Part shown: positions 30,769-38,576 of the stretch, one piece after another
Layout of the letters: every line of letters starts with the position of its first letter
Numbering within the stretch: the stretch's first letter is position 1
Origin: HGM13862 sp031553915
Lineage (GTDB): Bacteria; Bacillota; Dehalobacteriia; UBA4068
Length of the DNA: 64,000 nt
Reading direction: 5' to 3'
NCBI GenBank assembly: GCA_031553915.1
Contig: JAVBKT010000002.1
Span: 124,001 to 188,000 of the forward strand
Position numbers and translations under genes: made by a program
The notes under the pieces: generated by a model
Seen by the model: the letters and a program-made list of their open reading frames with translations, nothing else
The model's database searches: none
What the model was told of the DNA's origin: nothing

Positions 30769-31857
30769 GTGGCCAATAATTCTTTAACAAAAACTTTCAC
30801 CTTTGCCGGAGCTGTTTTGGCCTACATGATTGGCTCCGGCTTTGCTACAGGGCAAGAGCTGCTGCAATACTATGTGCCCTATGGCTGGCAGAGTGTTTTT
30901 GTTGGCATAATTTTAGCGGCGATGCTTATTTATGCCAATAAGGCCTTTGCGATAGCCGGGCATTATTATCATCTTGAGCGCGGCAGCGATGTCTTCCGCT
31001 TTTATTGTGGGGAAACTTTTGGCAAGTTTTTTGATTGGTTCACTGTACTTTTTTGTTTTCTGGTCTTTATCGTAATGATTGCCGGCGCCGGCTCTACCCT
31101 TGCTCAACAATACCAGCTGCCGGTTTATAGCGGAGCTATCGCCATGGCTGCTATCTCTGCTTTTACGGTCAGCTGCGGTTTGAACTCCCTGGTGCGCATC
31201 ATCGGCAAAATCGGGCCGATACTCGCCATTCTGGTTCTGTTCATCGCTATTGTTACCCTGATCAAATACGGCGCTAATATCCCCGCGGCGATAGAGCAAA
31301 TAAACAATCAGGAAATCACCCTTCTTCGCGCAGCCCCGCATTGGCTGCCGGCGGGCATTTCCAATGCCGGTTACAGCCTCTTGCTTTTGGCCGGCTTTAT
31401 TGCGCAGCTGGCCAAAGAAAACCGCTTCCAAGAAGTGATGGCCGGGCAAAGCATTGGCATCACTGCCTATGCGCTGGTCAGTGTGGTGGTTGGCTTTGCT
31501 TTGACCGCGGCCATCAACACCATCGCCGGGAGCCAAATCCCTAATCTGCTGCTGGCTAACCAAATATCGCCCTTTTTGGCAGGCATTTTTGGCCTGGTGA
31601 TTTTTGCTGCGGTGTTTACCACCGCCTGCCCGCTGCTGTGGACAGTCACCGCGCGGCTCAGTGATGAAAAGAGCCTGCGTTTTAAAATACTGCCCTTTGT
31701 CTTTGCCGCGGCCGCAGTCATCATTGCCCTTTATATCCCTTTTAATATACTGATCAGATACGTCTATGTAATAGGCGGTTATTGTGGTGCGGTGATGATG
31801 ATTTTTATTGTGGCAAAGATGCGTAAACTTACAAAGGATTATCGCCGTAAGCAGTAG
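30769..31857 (+). CDS. YkvI-like membrane transporter of the APC/LeuT fold
   Basis: About 362 residues from GTG 30769; the frame is open to 30676 and the start is uncertain, with only a weak GGGG upstream. About ten membrane helices are visible. The first carries FAGAVLAYMIGSGFATGQEL, with the unwound GSGFATG substrate motif typical of amino-acid or sodium-coupled symporters of the YkvI family. Substrate unknown. It is divergent from typA. Confidence 0.7.
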   Translation: MANNSLTKTFTFAGAVLAYMIGSGFATGQELLQYYVPYGWQSVFVGIILAAMLIYANKAFAIAGHYYHLERGSDVFRFYCGETFGKFFDWFTVLFCFLVFIVMIAGAGSTLAQQYQLPVYSGAIAMAAISAFTVSCGLNSLVRIIGKIGPILAILVLFIAIVTLIKYGANIPAAIEQINNQEITLLRAAPHWLPAGISNAGYSLLLLAGFIAQLAKENRFQEVMAGQSIGITAYALVSVVVGFALTAAINTIAGSQIPNLLLANQISPFLAGIFGLVIFAAVFTTACPLLWTVTARLSDEKSLRFKILPFVFAAAAVIIALYIPFNILIRYVYVIGGYCGAVMMIFIVAKMRKLTKDYRRKQ

Positions 31858-31928
31858 AATATCTAAGCATAAAGCAATATTTTAATTGCGGATATATAGC
31901 TTATTATCTACCTAAAAGGAGGTACCTT

Positions 31929-32864
31929 ATGCCACTTGTTACCAGCAAAGAAATGTTTGACAAGGCCTATGCGGGCGGCTATGCCATCGGCGCCTTTAAT
32001 GTCAATGATATGGAAATCATCCAGGGCATCACCATGGCAGCGGCGGAAACCAAAGCGCCGCTTATTCTCCAGGTGAGCGCCGGAGCGCGCAAATATGCCA
32101 GCCATACTTATCTGATGAAATTGGTCGAGGCTGCCATTATTGAAACAGATTTGCCGATCTGCCTTCATCTTGATCATGGGGACACCTTTGAGCTATGCAA
32201 ATCTTGCGTTGACGGCGGTTTTACCTCGGTGATGATCGACGGCTCTCACCACAGCTATGAGGATAATATCAAACTTACGCGGCAAGTGGTTGAATACGCT
32301 CATGCCCATGGCGTAGTGGTCGAGGGTGAGCTGGGCCGTTTGGCCGGCGTTGAAGATGATGTTAATGTCTCCGAGGAGGATTCTTCCTATACCCGCCCGG
32401 AAGAGGTTGAAGACTTTGTCGGCCGCACCGGCGTAGATTCCCTGGCCATTGCCATTGGCACCAGCCACGGCGCTTTTAAATTTAAACCCGGGACAAAACC
32501 GCAGCTGCGTTTTGATATTCTGACAGAGGTGGAAAAACGTCTGCCTAATTTCCCTATCGTTCTTCATGGCGCCTCTTCAGTGATGCCGGAATACGTCAAA
32601 ATGATTAATGCCAATGGCGGCAATATGCCGGATGCGATCGGCGTGCCCGAAGATATGCTGCGGCAAGCCGCACAAATGGCTGTGTGCAAAATCAATATTG
32701 ATTCTGACCTGCGCCTGGCCATGACCGGGACAGTGCGCGAATATCTTAACACTCACGCAGACCATTTTGATCCGCGCCAATATTTGGGTCCGGCGCGGGA
32801 GAATATTAAAGAGATGGTCAAGCACAAAATCATTAATGTCCTCGGCTGCGATAATAAAGCCTAG
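31929..32864 (+). CDS. fba: Class II fructose-1,6-bisphosphate aldolase
   Basis: 311 residues. Zinc-dependent aldolase of glycolysis. HLDHGDTFE near 79-87 includes the zinc-binding His and catalytic Asp; SVMIDGSHHSYEDN follows, then EGELGRLAGVEDDV near 135, SHGAFKF near 178 and LHGASSVM near 209. The product is dihydroxyacetone phosphate and glyceraldehyde 3-phosphate. AAAAGGAGGTACCTT precedes the ATG. It is monocistronic with a terminator at 32948. Confidence 0.96.
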   Translation: MPLVTSKEMFDKAYAGGYAIGAFNVNDMEIIQGITMAAAETKAPLILQVSAGARKYASHTYLMKLVEAAIIETDLPICLHLDHGDTFELCKSCVDGGFTSVMIDGSHHSYEDNIKLTRQVVEYAHAHGVVVEGELGRLAGVEDDVNVSEEDSSYTRPEEVEDFVGRTGVDSLAIAIGTSHGAFKFKPGTKPQLRFDILTEVEKRLPNFPIVLHGASSVMPEYVKMINANGGNMPDAIGVPEDMLRQAAQMAVCKINIDSDLRLAMTGTVREYLNTHADHFDPRQYLGPARENIKEMVKHKIINVLGCDNKA

Positions 32865-32947
32865 AGAATCAATAGTAAATATTTAGCAAAGCACAGAGGG
32901 TCAAGAAACGAGCGAGACCAGGCAATTGCGCTGCGGATCGGACAATT

Positions 32948-32978
32948 AAAAGAGACAGCTGATTAGGCTGTCTCTTTT
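32948..32978. terminator. Bidirectional terminator between fba and the iron cassette
   Basis: 12-bp perfect stem AAAAGAGACAGC and its complement, 7-nt loop, between convergent fba and the feo operon end. Confidence 0.88.
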
Positions 32979-32999
32979 GGTTTATCATACTTTGATTAC

Positions 33000-33191
33000 C
33001 TATTGCTTTTCTGCGGGGCTCTGGCCATGGCATATGGAGGAGCCAGAACAACATCCGCAGTCGCTTCCGCAGCTGCAGGTAGTTCCTTTTTTGCGGTCGC
33101 GCACAATTTTTCTGATAACCAAAGCTAGGATAGCAATAAGAATAAGACTGATAATAATTGTTGCCAGGTTATTTATGATAAATTCTAACAT
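33000..33191 (-). CDS. FeoB-associated Cys-rich small membrane protein
   Basis: 63 residues: one membrane helix (about 8-27) and a C-terminal tail with CSCGSDCGCC and a distal Cys. Matches the FeoB-associated Cys-rich proteins that follow feoB in Bacillota. The tail could bind Fe2+ or a metal at the cytoplasmic mouth of FeoB. It starts 20 bp after the feoB stop and ends the operon. Confidence 0.85.
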   Translation of the reverse strand: MLEFIINNLATIIISLILIAILALVIRKIVRDRKKGTTCSCGSDCGCCSGSSICHGQSPAEKQ

Positions 33192-33211
33192 CTAAACCAC
33201 CTCATTGCTGT

Positions 33212-35344
33212 TTATGCTTTATTTGCTGTTTTTATCATACCACTGCTATTAGTATTCCGTCTAGCCATTAAATAAACAATTAGAGCCACCAGGATTATCG
33301 CTGCCACAGTGCCGATGCCGAAAGCGCCGCCAGTGAACAAAGAACCAATCTGGAAGATAATCAAGGCAATTACATAGGCGAAAACGGTTTGATAGCCAAC
33401 CGCGAACCAGGTCCATTTGGCGCTGTTCATCTCACGTCTGGTAGCGCCGATAGCGGCAAAGCATGGGGCGCACAGCAGGTTGAAGACAAGGAAGGCAAAG
33501 GCAGCCATTCCGGAAAAATCAGCGGCCATCATGCTCCAAAATTCCATGCCGTCTTCAGCAACTTCAGCAAAGCCATAGAGAATACCCATGGTAGCAACAA
33601 CGGTCTCTTTGGCAATCAGCCCGGTGAAAGTGGCCACTGTGGCCTGCCAGGTGCCAAAGCCAAGCGGTACGAAAATAAAGGCAATCGCTGTACCAATTAC
33701 CGCCAGCAAACCATCGTTAATATCTTCCACCATCATAAACTGGCCGTCAACAAAGCCAAAGCTCATCAGGAACCAGATCAGAATAGAAGAAAGCAAAATG
33801 ATGGTACCGGCGCGTTTGATGAAAGACCAGCCGCGTTCCCACATGCTGAGCAGCACTCTGCTGACCCGGGGCATATGATAGGCAGGCAGCTCCATGACAA
33901 AAGGAGCAGGCTCACCCTTGAACATCTTGGTTTTTTTCAAGATAATACCGGAAACGATAATCGCAGCGATGCCGATGAAATAGGCGCTTGTCGCTACCCA
34001 CCAGGAACCATCGAACAGGGCGCCGGCAATCAAAGCAATAATCGGCAGCTTGGCGCCGCAAGGCATGAAAATAGTCGTAATAACAGTCATGCGGCGGTCG
34101 CGCTCGTTTTCAATAGTACGGGTAGCCATAATGCCGGGAACAGCACAACCGGTAGAAATTAACATCGGGATAAAGGATTTGCCGGAAAGACCAAAGCGGC
34201 GGAAAATGCGGTCCATGATAAAGGCCACGCGCGCCATATAACCGCAGCCCTCCAGGAAGGCCAGGAAGATGAACAAAATCAACATCTGCGGCACAAAACC
34301 AAGCACAGCGCCGACGCCGGCGATAATACCGTCGACAACCAGCCCGGATAACCACGGCGCAGCATTGACGCTTTCCAGCCAGCCGCTAACCGCGGGAGGG
34401 ATAATCTCGCCAAACAGGACATCATTGGTCCAACCGGTCACCCAATCACCCACGGTGGTGATGGAAACATAATAAACAAGAGCCATCACTGCGGCAAAAA
34501 TCGGCAGAGCCAACCAACGGTTGGTGACAATGCGGTCAATTTTATCCGAGCGGCTCATCAGATCTTTACTCTTTTTTTGATAACTGTCTTTTATAATAGA
34601 AGTAATATATGTATAGCGTTCATTGGTAATGATGCTCTCGGCATCATCATCCATTTCTTGTTCAACTTTGGCAATTATGGCCTCATTTGCATTATTGAGC
34701 GGCATCTGGGCAATAATTTTTTCATCACGCTCAAAAAGCTTAACCGCATAGAATCTTTTGAAATTATCAGCCACTGATGCAGGAAGACTGCTTTCTAGCT
34801 CAGCCAGAGCAGCTTCTACACTTGGACCAAATTTATGCTGCGGGGCTTTGCCTGTTGTTGCAGCCAAGGCAATGGCAGCGTCAGCTGCGGCAGCAATGCC
34901 GGTGCCTTTTAAGGCGGAAATCTCCACCACCTGACAGCCAAGAGCATCAGACAGCTTATGGGTATCAATGCTATCCCCTGCTTTGTGTACTATGTCCATC
35001 ATATTGACTGCAACCAGTACCGGGATGCCCAGCTCCAATAATTGCGTAGTTAAGTAGAGGTTTCTCTCCAAATTACTGCCGTCAACAATATTGACAATCA
35101 CATCCGGGTTTTCGGTCAATAAATAATTTCTGCTGACAACTTCTTCCAATGTATATGGAGACAGCGAATAAATACCGGGAAGGTCGATCAGTCTTGCGTC
35201 TTTATGACCTTTGATTTTACCCTCTTTTTTTTCAACGGTAACGCCGGGCCAGTTGCCTACATACTGGTTGGCGCCGGTCAAAGCATTAAAAAGTGTAGTT
35301 TTACCACTATTCGGATTGCCCGCTAAGGCAATATTAATTGACAT
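33212..35344 (-). CDS. feoB: Ferrous iron transporter FeoB
   Basis: 710 residues from ATG 35344; GGAGG lies 8 nt upstream, while the ATG at 35350 is too close to it. N-terminal G domain: GNPNSGKTTLFNALTG near 9-24, VEKKEG switch I, DLPGIYSL near 54, and NMMD near 116; a GDI-like domain follows (to about 270), then about ten membrane helices with the Gate motifs and GCAVPGI near 400. It imports Fe2+. A GTTAG-N6-CTAAC operator lies 20 bp upstream, so it is probably under the adjacent DtxR-type regulator. Confidence 0.96.
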   Translation of the reverse strand: MSINIALAGNPNSGKTTLFNALTGANQYVGNWPGVTVEKKEGKIKGHKDARLIDLPGIYSLSPYTLEEVVSRNYLLTENPDVIVNIVDGSNLERNLYLTTQLLELGIPVLVAVNMMDIVHKAGDSIDTHKLSDALGCQVVEISALKGTGIAAAADAAIALAATTGKAPQHKFGPSVEAALAELESSLPASVADNFKRFYAVKLFERDEKIIAQMPLNNANEAIIAKVEQEMDDDAESIITNERYTYITSIIKDSYQKKSKDLMSRSDKIDRIVTNRWLALPIFAAVMALVYYVSITTVGDWVTGWTNDVLFGEIIPPAVSGWLESVNAAPWLSGLVVDGIIAGVGAVLGFVPQMLILFIFLAFLEGCGYMARVAFIMDRIFRRFGLSGKSFIPMLISTGCAVPGIMATRTIENERDRRMTVITTIFMPCGAKLPIIALIAGALFDGSWWVATSAYFIGIAAIIVSGIILKKTKMFKGEPAPFVMELPAYHMPRVSRVLLSMWERGWSFIKRAGTIILLSSILIWFLMSFGFVDGQFMMVEDINDGLLAVIGTAIAFIFVPLGFGTWQATVATFTGLIAKETVVATMGILYGFAEVAEDGMEFWSMMAADFSGMAAFAFLVFNLLCAPCFAAIGATRREMNSAKWTWFAVGYQTVFAYVIALIIFQIGSLFTGGAFGIGTVAAIILVALIVYLMARRNTNSSGMIKTANKA

Positions 35345-35363
35345 TGTCATATCCTCCTCATTA

Positions 35364-35379
35364 GTTAGAAAGAACTAAC
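35364..35379. promoter_or_regulatory. Iron-regulator operator copy 1, upstream of feoB
   Basis: Perfect dyad GTTAG-AAAGAA-CTAAC, extended by one complementary base pair on each side. It lies between feoA and the feoB ribosome site and shares its GTTAG-N6-CTAAC design with the two sites at 35921 and 35946. Confidence 0.7.
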
Positions 35380-35431
35380 TATCTTTCAAAAAAATATATG
35401 GCTTGCGCCAAAAATGTTTTGATATTATGTA

Positions 35432-35653
35432 TCAACTGATCTCAATCATCTCAGCGTCGGCTTTGCGCAAGGATAACTCATAACCCCTGACATTAATCTC
35501 AACCGGGTCGCCAAGAGGCGCTACCTTGCGTACAAATATCTGCACGCCTTTAGTGATACCCATATCCATAATACGGCGCTTAATGGCACCCTCACCATGG
35601 AGCTTCACTACGGTTACTGTTGAGCCAACAGCAACATCCTTTAATGTTTGCAT
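35432..35653 (-). CDS. feoA: FeoA-domain protein (copy 1)
   Basis: 73 residues, SH3-like beta barrel: LKDVAVGSTVTVVKLHGEGAI then RRIMDMGITKGVQIFVRKVA and DPVEINVRGYELSLRKADA, the FeoA pattern. It supports Fe2+ uptake through FeoB. GGAGC lies before the ATG. It follows the second feoA-like gene by 15 bp; the 80-bp gap to feoB carries an operator, so feoB may have its own promoter. Confidence 0.9.
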   Translation of the reverse strand: MQTLKDVAVGSTVTVVKLHGEGAIKRRIMDMGITKGVQIFVRKVAPLGDPVEINVRGYELSLRKADAEMIEIS

Positions 35654-35668
35654 GACTTCTTTGCTCCT

Positions 35669-35878
35669 TTAAACCATAATTTTATTGGCCATCTCTTGGC
35701 TAATCGCTATCCTGGAATCTTTAACATTGACAATAACATTGCCGCAGCTTTTGGAAACCAAAGTAACATCACTTCCGACCACAAAACCAAGTGATGTCAA
35801 AAAATGGCGAATATCATCTTTGCCGCCAACTTTTTTTATTGATTTTTTTTCTCCGGTTTGTGCCATTGGCAAAGGCAT
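35669..35878 (-). CDS. FeoA-domain protein (copy 2)
   Basis: 69 residues from ATG 35878, which has AGGAG 7 nt upstream; the longer frame runs through the promoter. SH3-like FeoA fold with IRHFLTSLGFVVGSDVTLV and GNVIVNVKDSRIAISQEMA. Only distantly like the other FeoA, so the pair is a diverged duplicate that may form mixed complexes with FeoB. It is first in the operon, transcribed from the promoter at about 35949-35977 that overlaps an operator. Confidence 0.82.
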   Translation of the reverse strand: MPLPMAQTGEKKSIKKVGGKDDIRHFLTSLGFVVGSDVTLVSKSCGNVIVNVKDSRIAISQEMANKIMV

Positions 35879-35920
35879 ATTATCACTCCTATTCGCTCTG
35901 GATAACTGCACATTCCAAAA

Positions 35921-35936
35921 GTTAGCCTTTTCTAAC
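35921..35936. promoter_or_regulatory. Iron-regulator operator copy 2
   Basis: GTTAG-CCTTTT-CTAAC dyad in the feoA/regulator intergenic region, 25 bp from copy 3. It lies downstream of the feo -10 box. Confidence 0.7.
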
Positions 35937-35945
35937 CAAATATAT

Positions 35946-35977
35946 GTTAGCATAAGCTAACTTTTTTGTCAAGAGCT
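35946..35977 (-). promoter_or_regulatory. feoA promoter overlapping operator copy 3
   Basis: The dyad GTTAG-CATAAG-CTAAC (35946-35961) lies inside a minus-strand promoter: -35 TTGACA, 17-bp spacer, -10 TAACAT, the latter part of the dyad. Occupation would block the feo operon. The plus-strand side faces the regulator gene, so autoregulation is possible. Confidence 0.75.
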
Positions 35978-36042
35978 TTTTGCAATTTTCATTTTGTATG
36001 TTATAATTTATAAAATAGTTATTTTCTGACAAAGGAGCATTG

Positions 36043-36420
36043 ATGGTTATGGAAATATATAAATCTGCAGAAGACTACCTAGAGACTATTTTAGACCTCA
36101 CCAAACGCAATGGTTCTGTACGCTCAATTGATATTGCCAATGAGCGTGGTTTTTCTAAACCAAGCGTTAGCGTAGCAATGAAAAACCTGCGCCAAAACGG
36201 CTATATCTCAGTTGACGCAGATGGCTTAATCACTCTTGAGCCACAGGGCTTAGCCATTGCCAAAAAGATCTACGAACGGCATGTCGTCCTCAGAAATTGG
36301 CTCATTTCTCTGGGGGTTGACGCTAAGGTTGCGGCCGAGGACGCCTGCCTGATTGAGCATGATCTTAGTGCGGAAAGCTTTGAAGCTATCCGCGATTTTG
36401 TGACAAAAAACCCTAGCTGA
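36043..36420 (+). CDS. DtxR/MntR-family metal-dependent regulator
   Basis: 125 residues. N-terminal winged helix (YKSAEDYLETILDLTK then VRSIDIANERGFSKPSVSVA) and the metal-binding dimerisation domain (about 70-120) with the AEDACLIEHDLS helix that supplies Glu and His ligands. The C-terminal SH3 domain of DtxR/IdeR is absent, as in MntR and short FeoA-linked regulators. AAAGGAG precedes the ATG. Divergent from the feo genes and the likely binder of the three GTTAG-N6-CTAAC sites. Confidence 0.88.
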   Translation: MVMEIYKSAEDYLETILDLTKRNGSVRSIDIANERGFSKPSVSVAMKNLRQNGYISVDADGLITLEPQGLAIAKKIYERHVVLRNWLISLGVDAKVAAEDACLIEHDLSAESFEAIRDFVTKNPS

Positions 36421-36455
36421 TATACAATACTTTTTATTTTTGGGGGATATTTATT

Positions 36456-37415
36456 ATGCAAAAAGTCTTGTTATGCATTGTGCTGCTACTGCTCGTCCTT
36501 AGCCTCTGCCTTGCCGCTTGCAGCGATAACAATGAAAACGCCATCACCCGCCTTACCATAGCCACCGGGTCTCCTTCCGGCGTTTATTATCCTTATGCCG
36601 GCGCCATGCAAAAAGTTATTGAAGCAAACCATGATAATATTAAAATTGTTATTAATGCCACCGGCGCCTCCGCTGAAAACATCCACCTGATTGCAGCAGG
36701 CCATGCTCAGCTGGCTATTGTACAAAACGATGTTATGGACTATGCCTATCATGCTACCAATACCTGGACCGAAGAAGCAGTCACCGGTTTCATGACCTTG
36801 ATGACCCTATACCCGGAATCCTGCCAGCTGATTGTGCCGGCTGATTCTGATATTTATTCAGTAGAAGACCTGGAAGGCAAACGTGTCTCTACCGGCGCTA
36901 TTGGCTCTGGGGTGGAGGCCAATGCTACACAAATCCTGGAGGCGTATGGCTTAAGCGTTTCTGATATCACACAACGCAACCTTAGCTTTAGCGCCTCTGC
37001 GGAAGCAATGAAGGACCGCACCCTTGATGCAGCCTTTATTACCTCAAGCACGCCCAATACCGCTATTACTGATTTGCAAACTGTCCGCGGCTTAAGATTT
37101 ATCAGCCTCGATGATGATAAAATTGACGCTTTGATCGCAGCCTATCCTTTTTATACCAAAGTTACTCTGACTGACGCGGATTATAGCTTCATCAGCGAGC
37201 CGGCCAATACCGTGGCAGTACGGGCAACCTTGATTTGCACTCCGTCGCTTTCTGACGATGTTGCCTACAATATCGTCAAGACTATCATCGAGAATAAAGA
37301 TACCATTGCTCATGCCAACGCCGCGTTTATAAATATTAACGACGCTGTTCAAGGCACGAGTATTGATTTTCATCCCGGCGCGCTTAAATATTTCCAGGAG
37401 CAGGGTGTTCTATAG
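36456..37415 (+). CDS. TAXI-family TRAP substrate-binding lipoprotein
   Basis: 319 residues. N-terminal signal with a lipobox (LCLAAC, Cys near 22) followed by the TAXI (TRAP-associated extracytoplasmic immunogenic) binding domain: ITRLTIATGSPSGVYYPYAG near 30 and VSTGAIGSGVEANA near 148. It would deliver a small organic anion, often a dicarboxylate or amino acid, to a TRAP permease. None is next to it; the DUF1850 gene follows by 9 bp. Confidence 0.88.
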   Translation: MQKVLLCIVLLLLVLSLCLAACSDNNENAITRLTIATGSPSGVYYPYAGAMQKVIEANHDNIKIVINATGASAENIHLIAAGHAQLAIVQNDVMDYAYHATNTWTEEAVTGFMTLMTLYPESCQLIVPADSDIYSVEDLEGKRVSTGAIGSGVEANATQILEAYGLSVSDITQRNLSFSASAEAMKDRTLDAAFITSSTPNTAITDLQTVRGLRFISLDDDKIDALIAAYPFYTKVTLTDADYSFISEPANTVAVRATLICTPSLSDDVAYNIVKTIIENKDTIAHANAAFININDAVQGTSIDFHPGALKYFQEQGVL

Positions 37416-37424
37416 TTTAGGCAG

Positions 37425-37976
37425 ATGACTACAGCTATCAATAACAGCAAAACAAAAAAATACAACCACAAGCGGATTACAGTTATGGTACTCTGCCTTG
37501 TGGTTGTATTTTTGTTTAGCCTTATTCTTCTCATCAAAGATCAATATTTGCTGATCACGGATAGTGATAGTGGCAAAATCCTTTTTTGCGAAAAAGCAGC
37601 GGATGAAGAAACCTTCAGCATTGCTTTTGTGCATTCTGTGAATAAAAGCTTGGTGGAAGACGTTTATCTCATCCGGGATGGCTCGATTATGCTCAGCTCG
37701 TCCTTTTTTACCGCCTTTGGCGCGGGCATGCCCACTGCTGCGGGAGCAGATCAAACCTTTTGCACAGATGACGGGATGATGCATATTTCCGGCTATGATT
37801 GGCCGCTGGAAGACTTGCGCTATAGTGTAGGGCGCAACGCAAACCATACTCTAAAGCTGCGAGATCAAACCATTCCCCTGAATACTCTGGCTGAACCAGG
37901 CACATCCGTTAGCTTCAGCCTACGCGAATATCCATCGCTTTTTTCGCTTTTGCATTTGCGACCACATAGAATATAA
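37425..37976 (+). CDS. DUF1850 protein, TRAP-TAXI accessory
   Basis: 183 residues. One N-terminal membrane helix (about 19-38) and an extracytoplasmic DUF1850 domain with FSIAFVHSVNKSLVEDVYLI near 65-84, the recurrent HSV signature. DUF1850 proteins normally lie between a TAXI binding protein and a fused TRAP permease (dctQM); here the next gene is hdeD, convergent, and no permease is present. The end of the frame (RPHRI) appears unremarkable. Confidence 0.78.
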   Translation: MTTAINNSKTKKYNHKRITVMVLCLVVVFLFSLILLIKDQYLLITDSDSGKILFCEKAADEETFSIAFVHSVNKSLVEDVYLIRDGSIMLSSSFFTAFGAGMPTAAGADQTFCTDDGMMHISGYDWPLEDLRYSVGRNANHTLKLRDQTIPLNTLAEPGTSVSFSLREYPSLFSLLHLRPHRI

Positions 37977-37994
37977 ATTCCCAAAATGGTTTGC

Positions 37995-38540
37995 CTAGGA
38001 TTCTTTATTCGACATCAAGGTAATACCGACAGTCATATTGCTGATACCGATGATGACAAGGTACAGGGCAGCGATGGTTCCGGCGCTTAGGTAGGATATC
38101 ATCGGGTTGAAGATCAGCATTATACCTAAGAAGAGACCCAGGATATTGACAATCAGTGACAACCAGTAAGCGGCAGTGCCGGAAATCATACGCGTGAGGC
38201 TGAGATTGGCAAGGCCGGAGATACATCTTGACAAGAACCAGATAGGAAAGAGGATAGTGACCACTAGCGTCCCTGCTGCGATATTGCACACTAGCAGAAT
38301 ACCGGCGATGATGCTCAGAATACCGGCAATTATAGACAGGGCCGGCCCCATGCCTGTTCGTTTTTCTATCCGCGCATAGAAGACGATTTCCACAATACCG
38401 CTAAGGATGGCGATGATTCCGAATGCGACCACCAGCGTTTCCAGGGCAGCCGACGGCCTCGCCACGCCATAGACACCAAATACGATCATGAGAATACCTA
38501 AAATCAGTACGATTACGCCAACAACTTTTTTGTTTTTCAT
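37995..38540 (-). CDS. HdeD-like membrane protein (DUF308)
   Basis: 181 residues with six predicted membrane helices, with the paired GILMIVFGVYGVARPSAAL and LGLFLGIMLIFNPM repeats of DUF308. HdeD is linked to acid-stress resistance in enterobacteria. Last gene of the zinc-ribbon-ftsH-hdeD operon, 36 bp after ftsH. Together they suggest a membrane-protein quality and stress unit. Confidence 0.83.
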   Translation of the reverse strand: MKNKKVVGVIVLILGILMIVFGVYGVARPSAALETLVVAFGIIAILSGIVEIVFYARIEKRTGMGPALSIIAGILSIIAGILLVCNIAAGTLVVTILFPIWFLSRCISGLANLSLTRMISGTAAYWLSLIVNILGLFLGIMLIFNPMISYLSAGTIAALYLVIIGISNMTVGITLMSNKES

Positions 38541-38576
38541 TTTTATGCTCCTCTCAATTTTAAGTTTGTTTCTGCA

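Noticed and set aside
33389..34162. Plus-strand frame of 257 codons opposite feoB
   Set aside because: Shadow of the FeoB membrane region; low-complexity His/Gly/Asn composition and no start signal.
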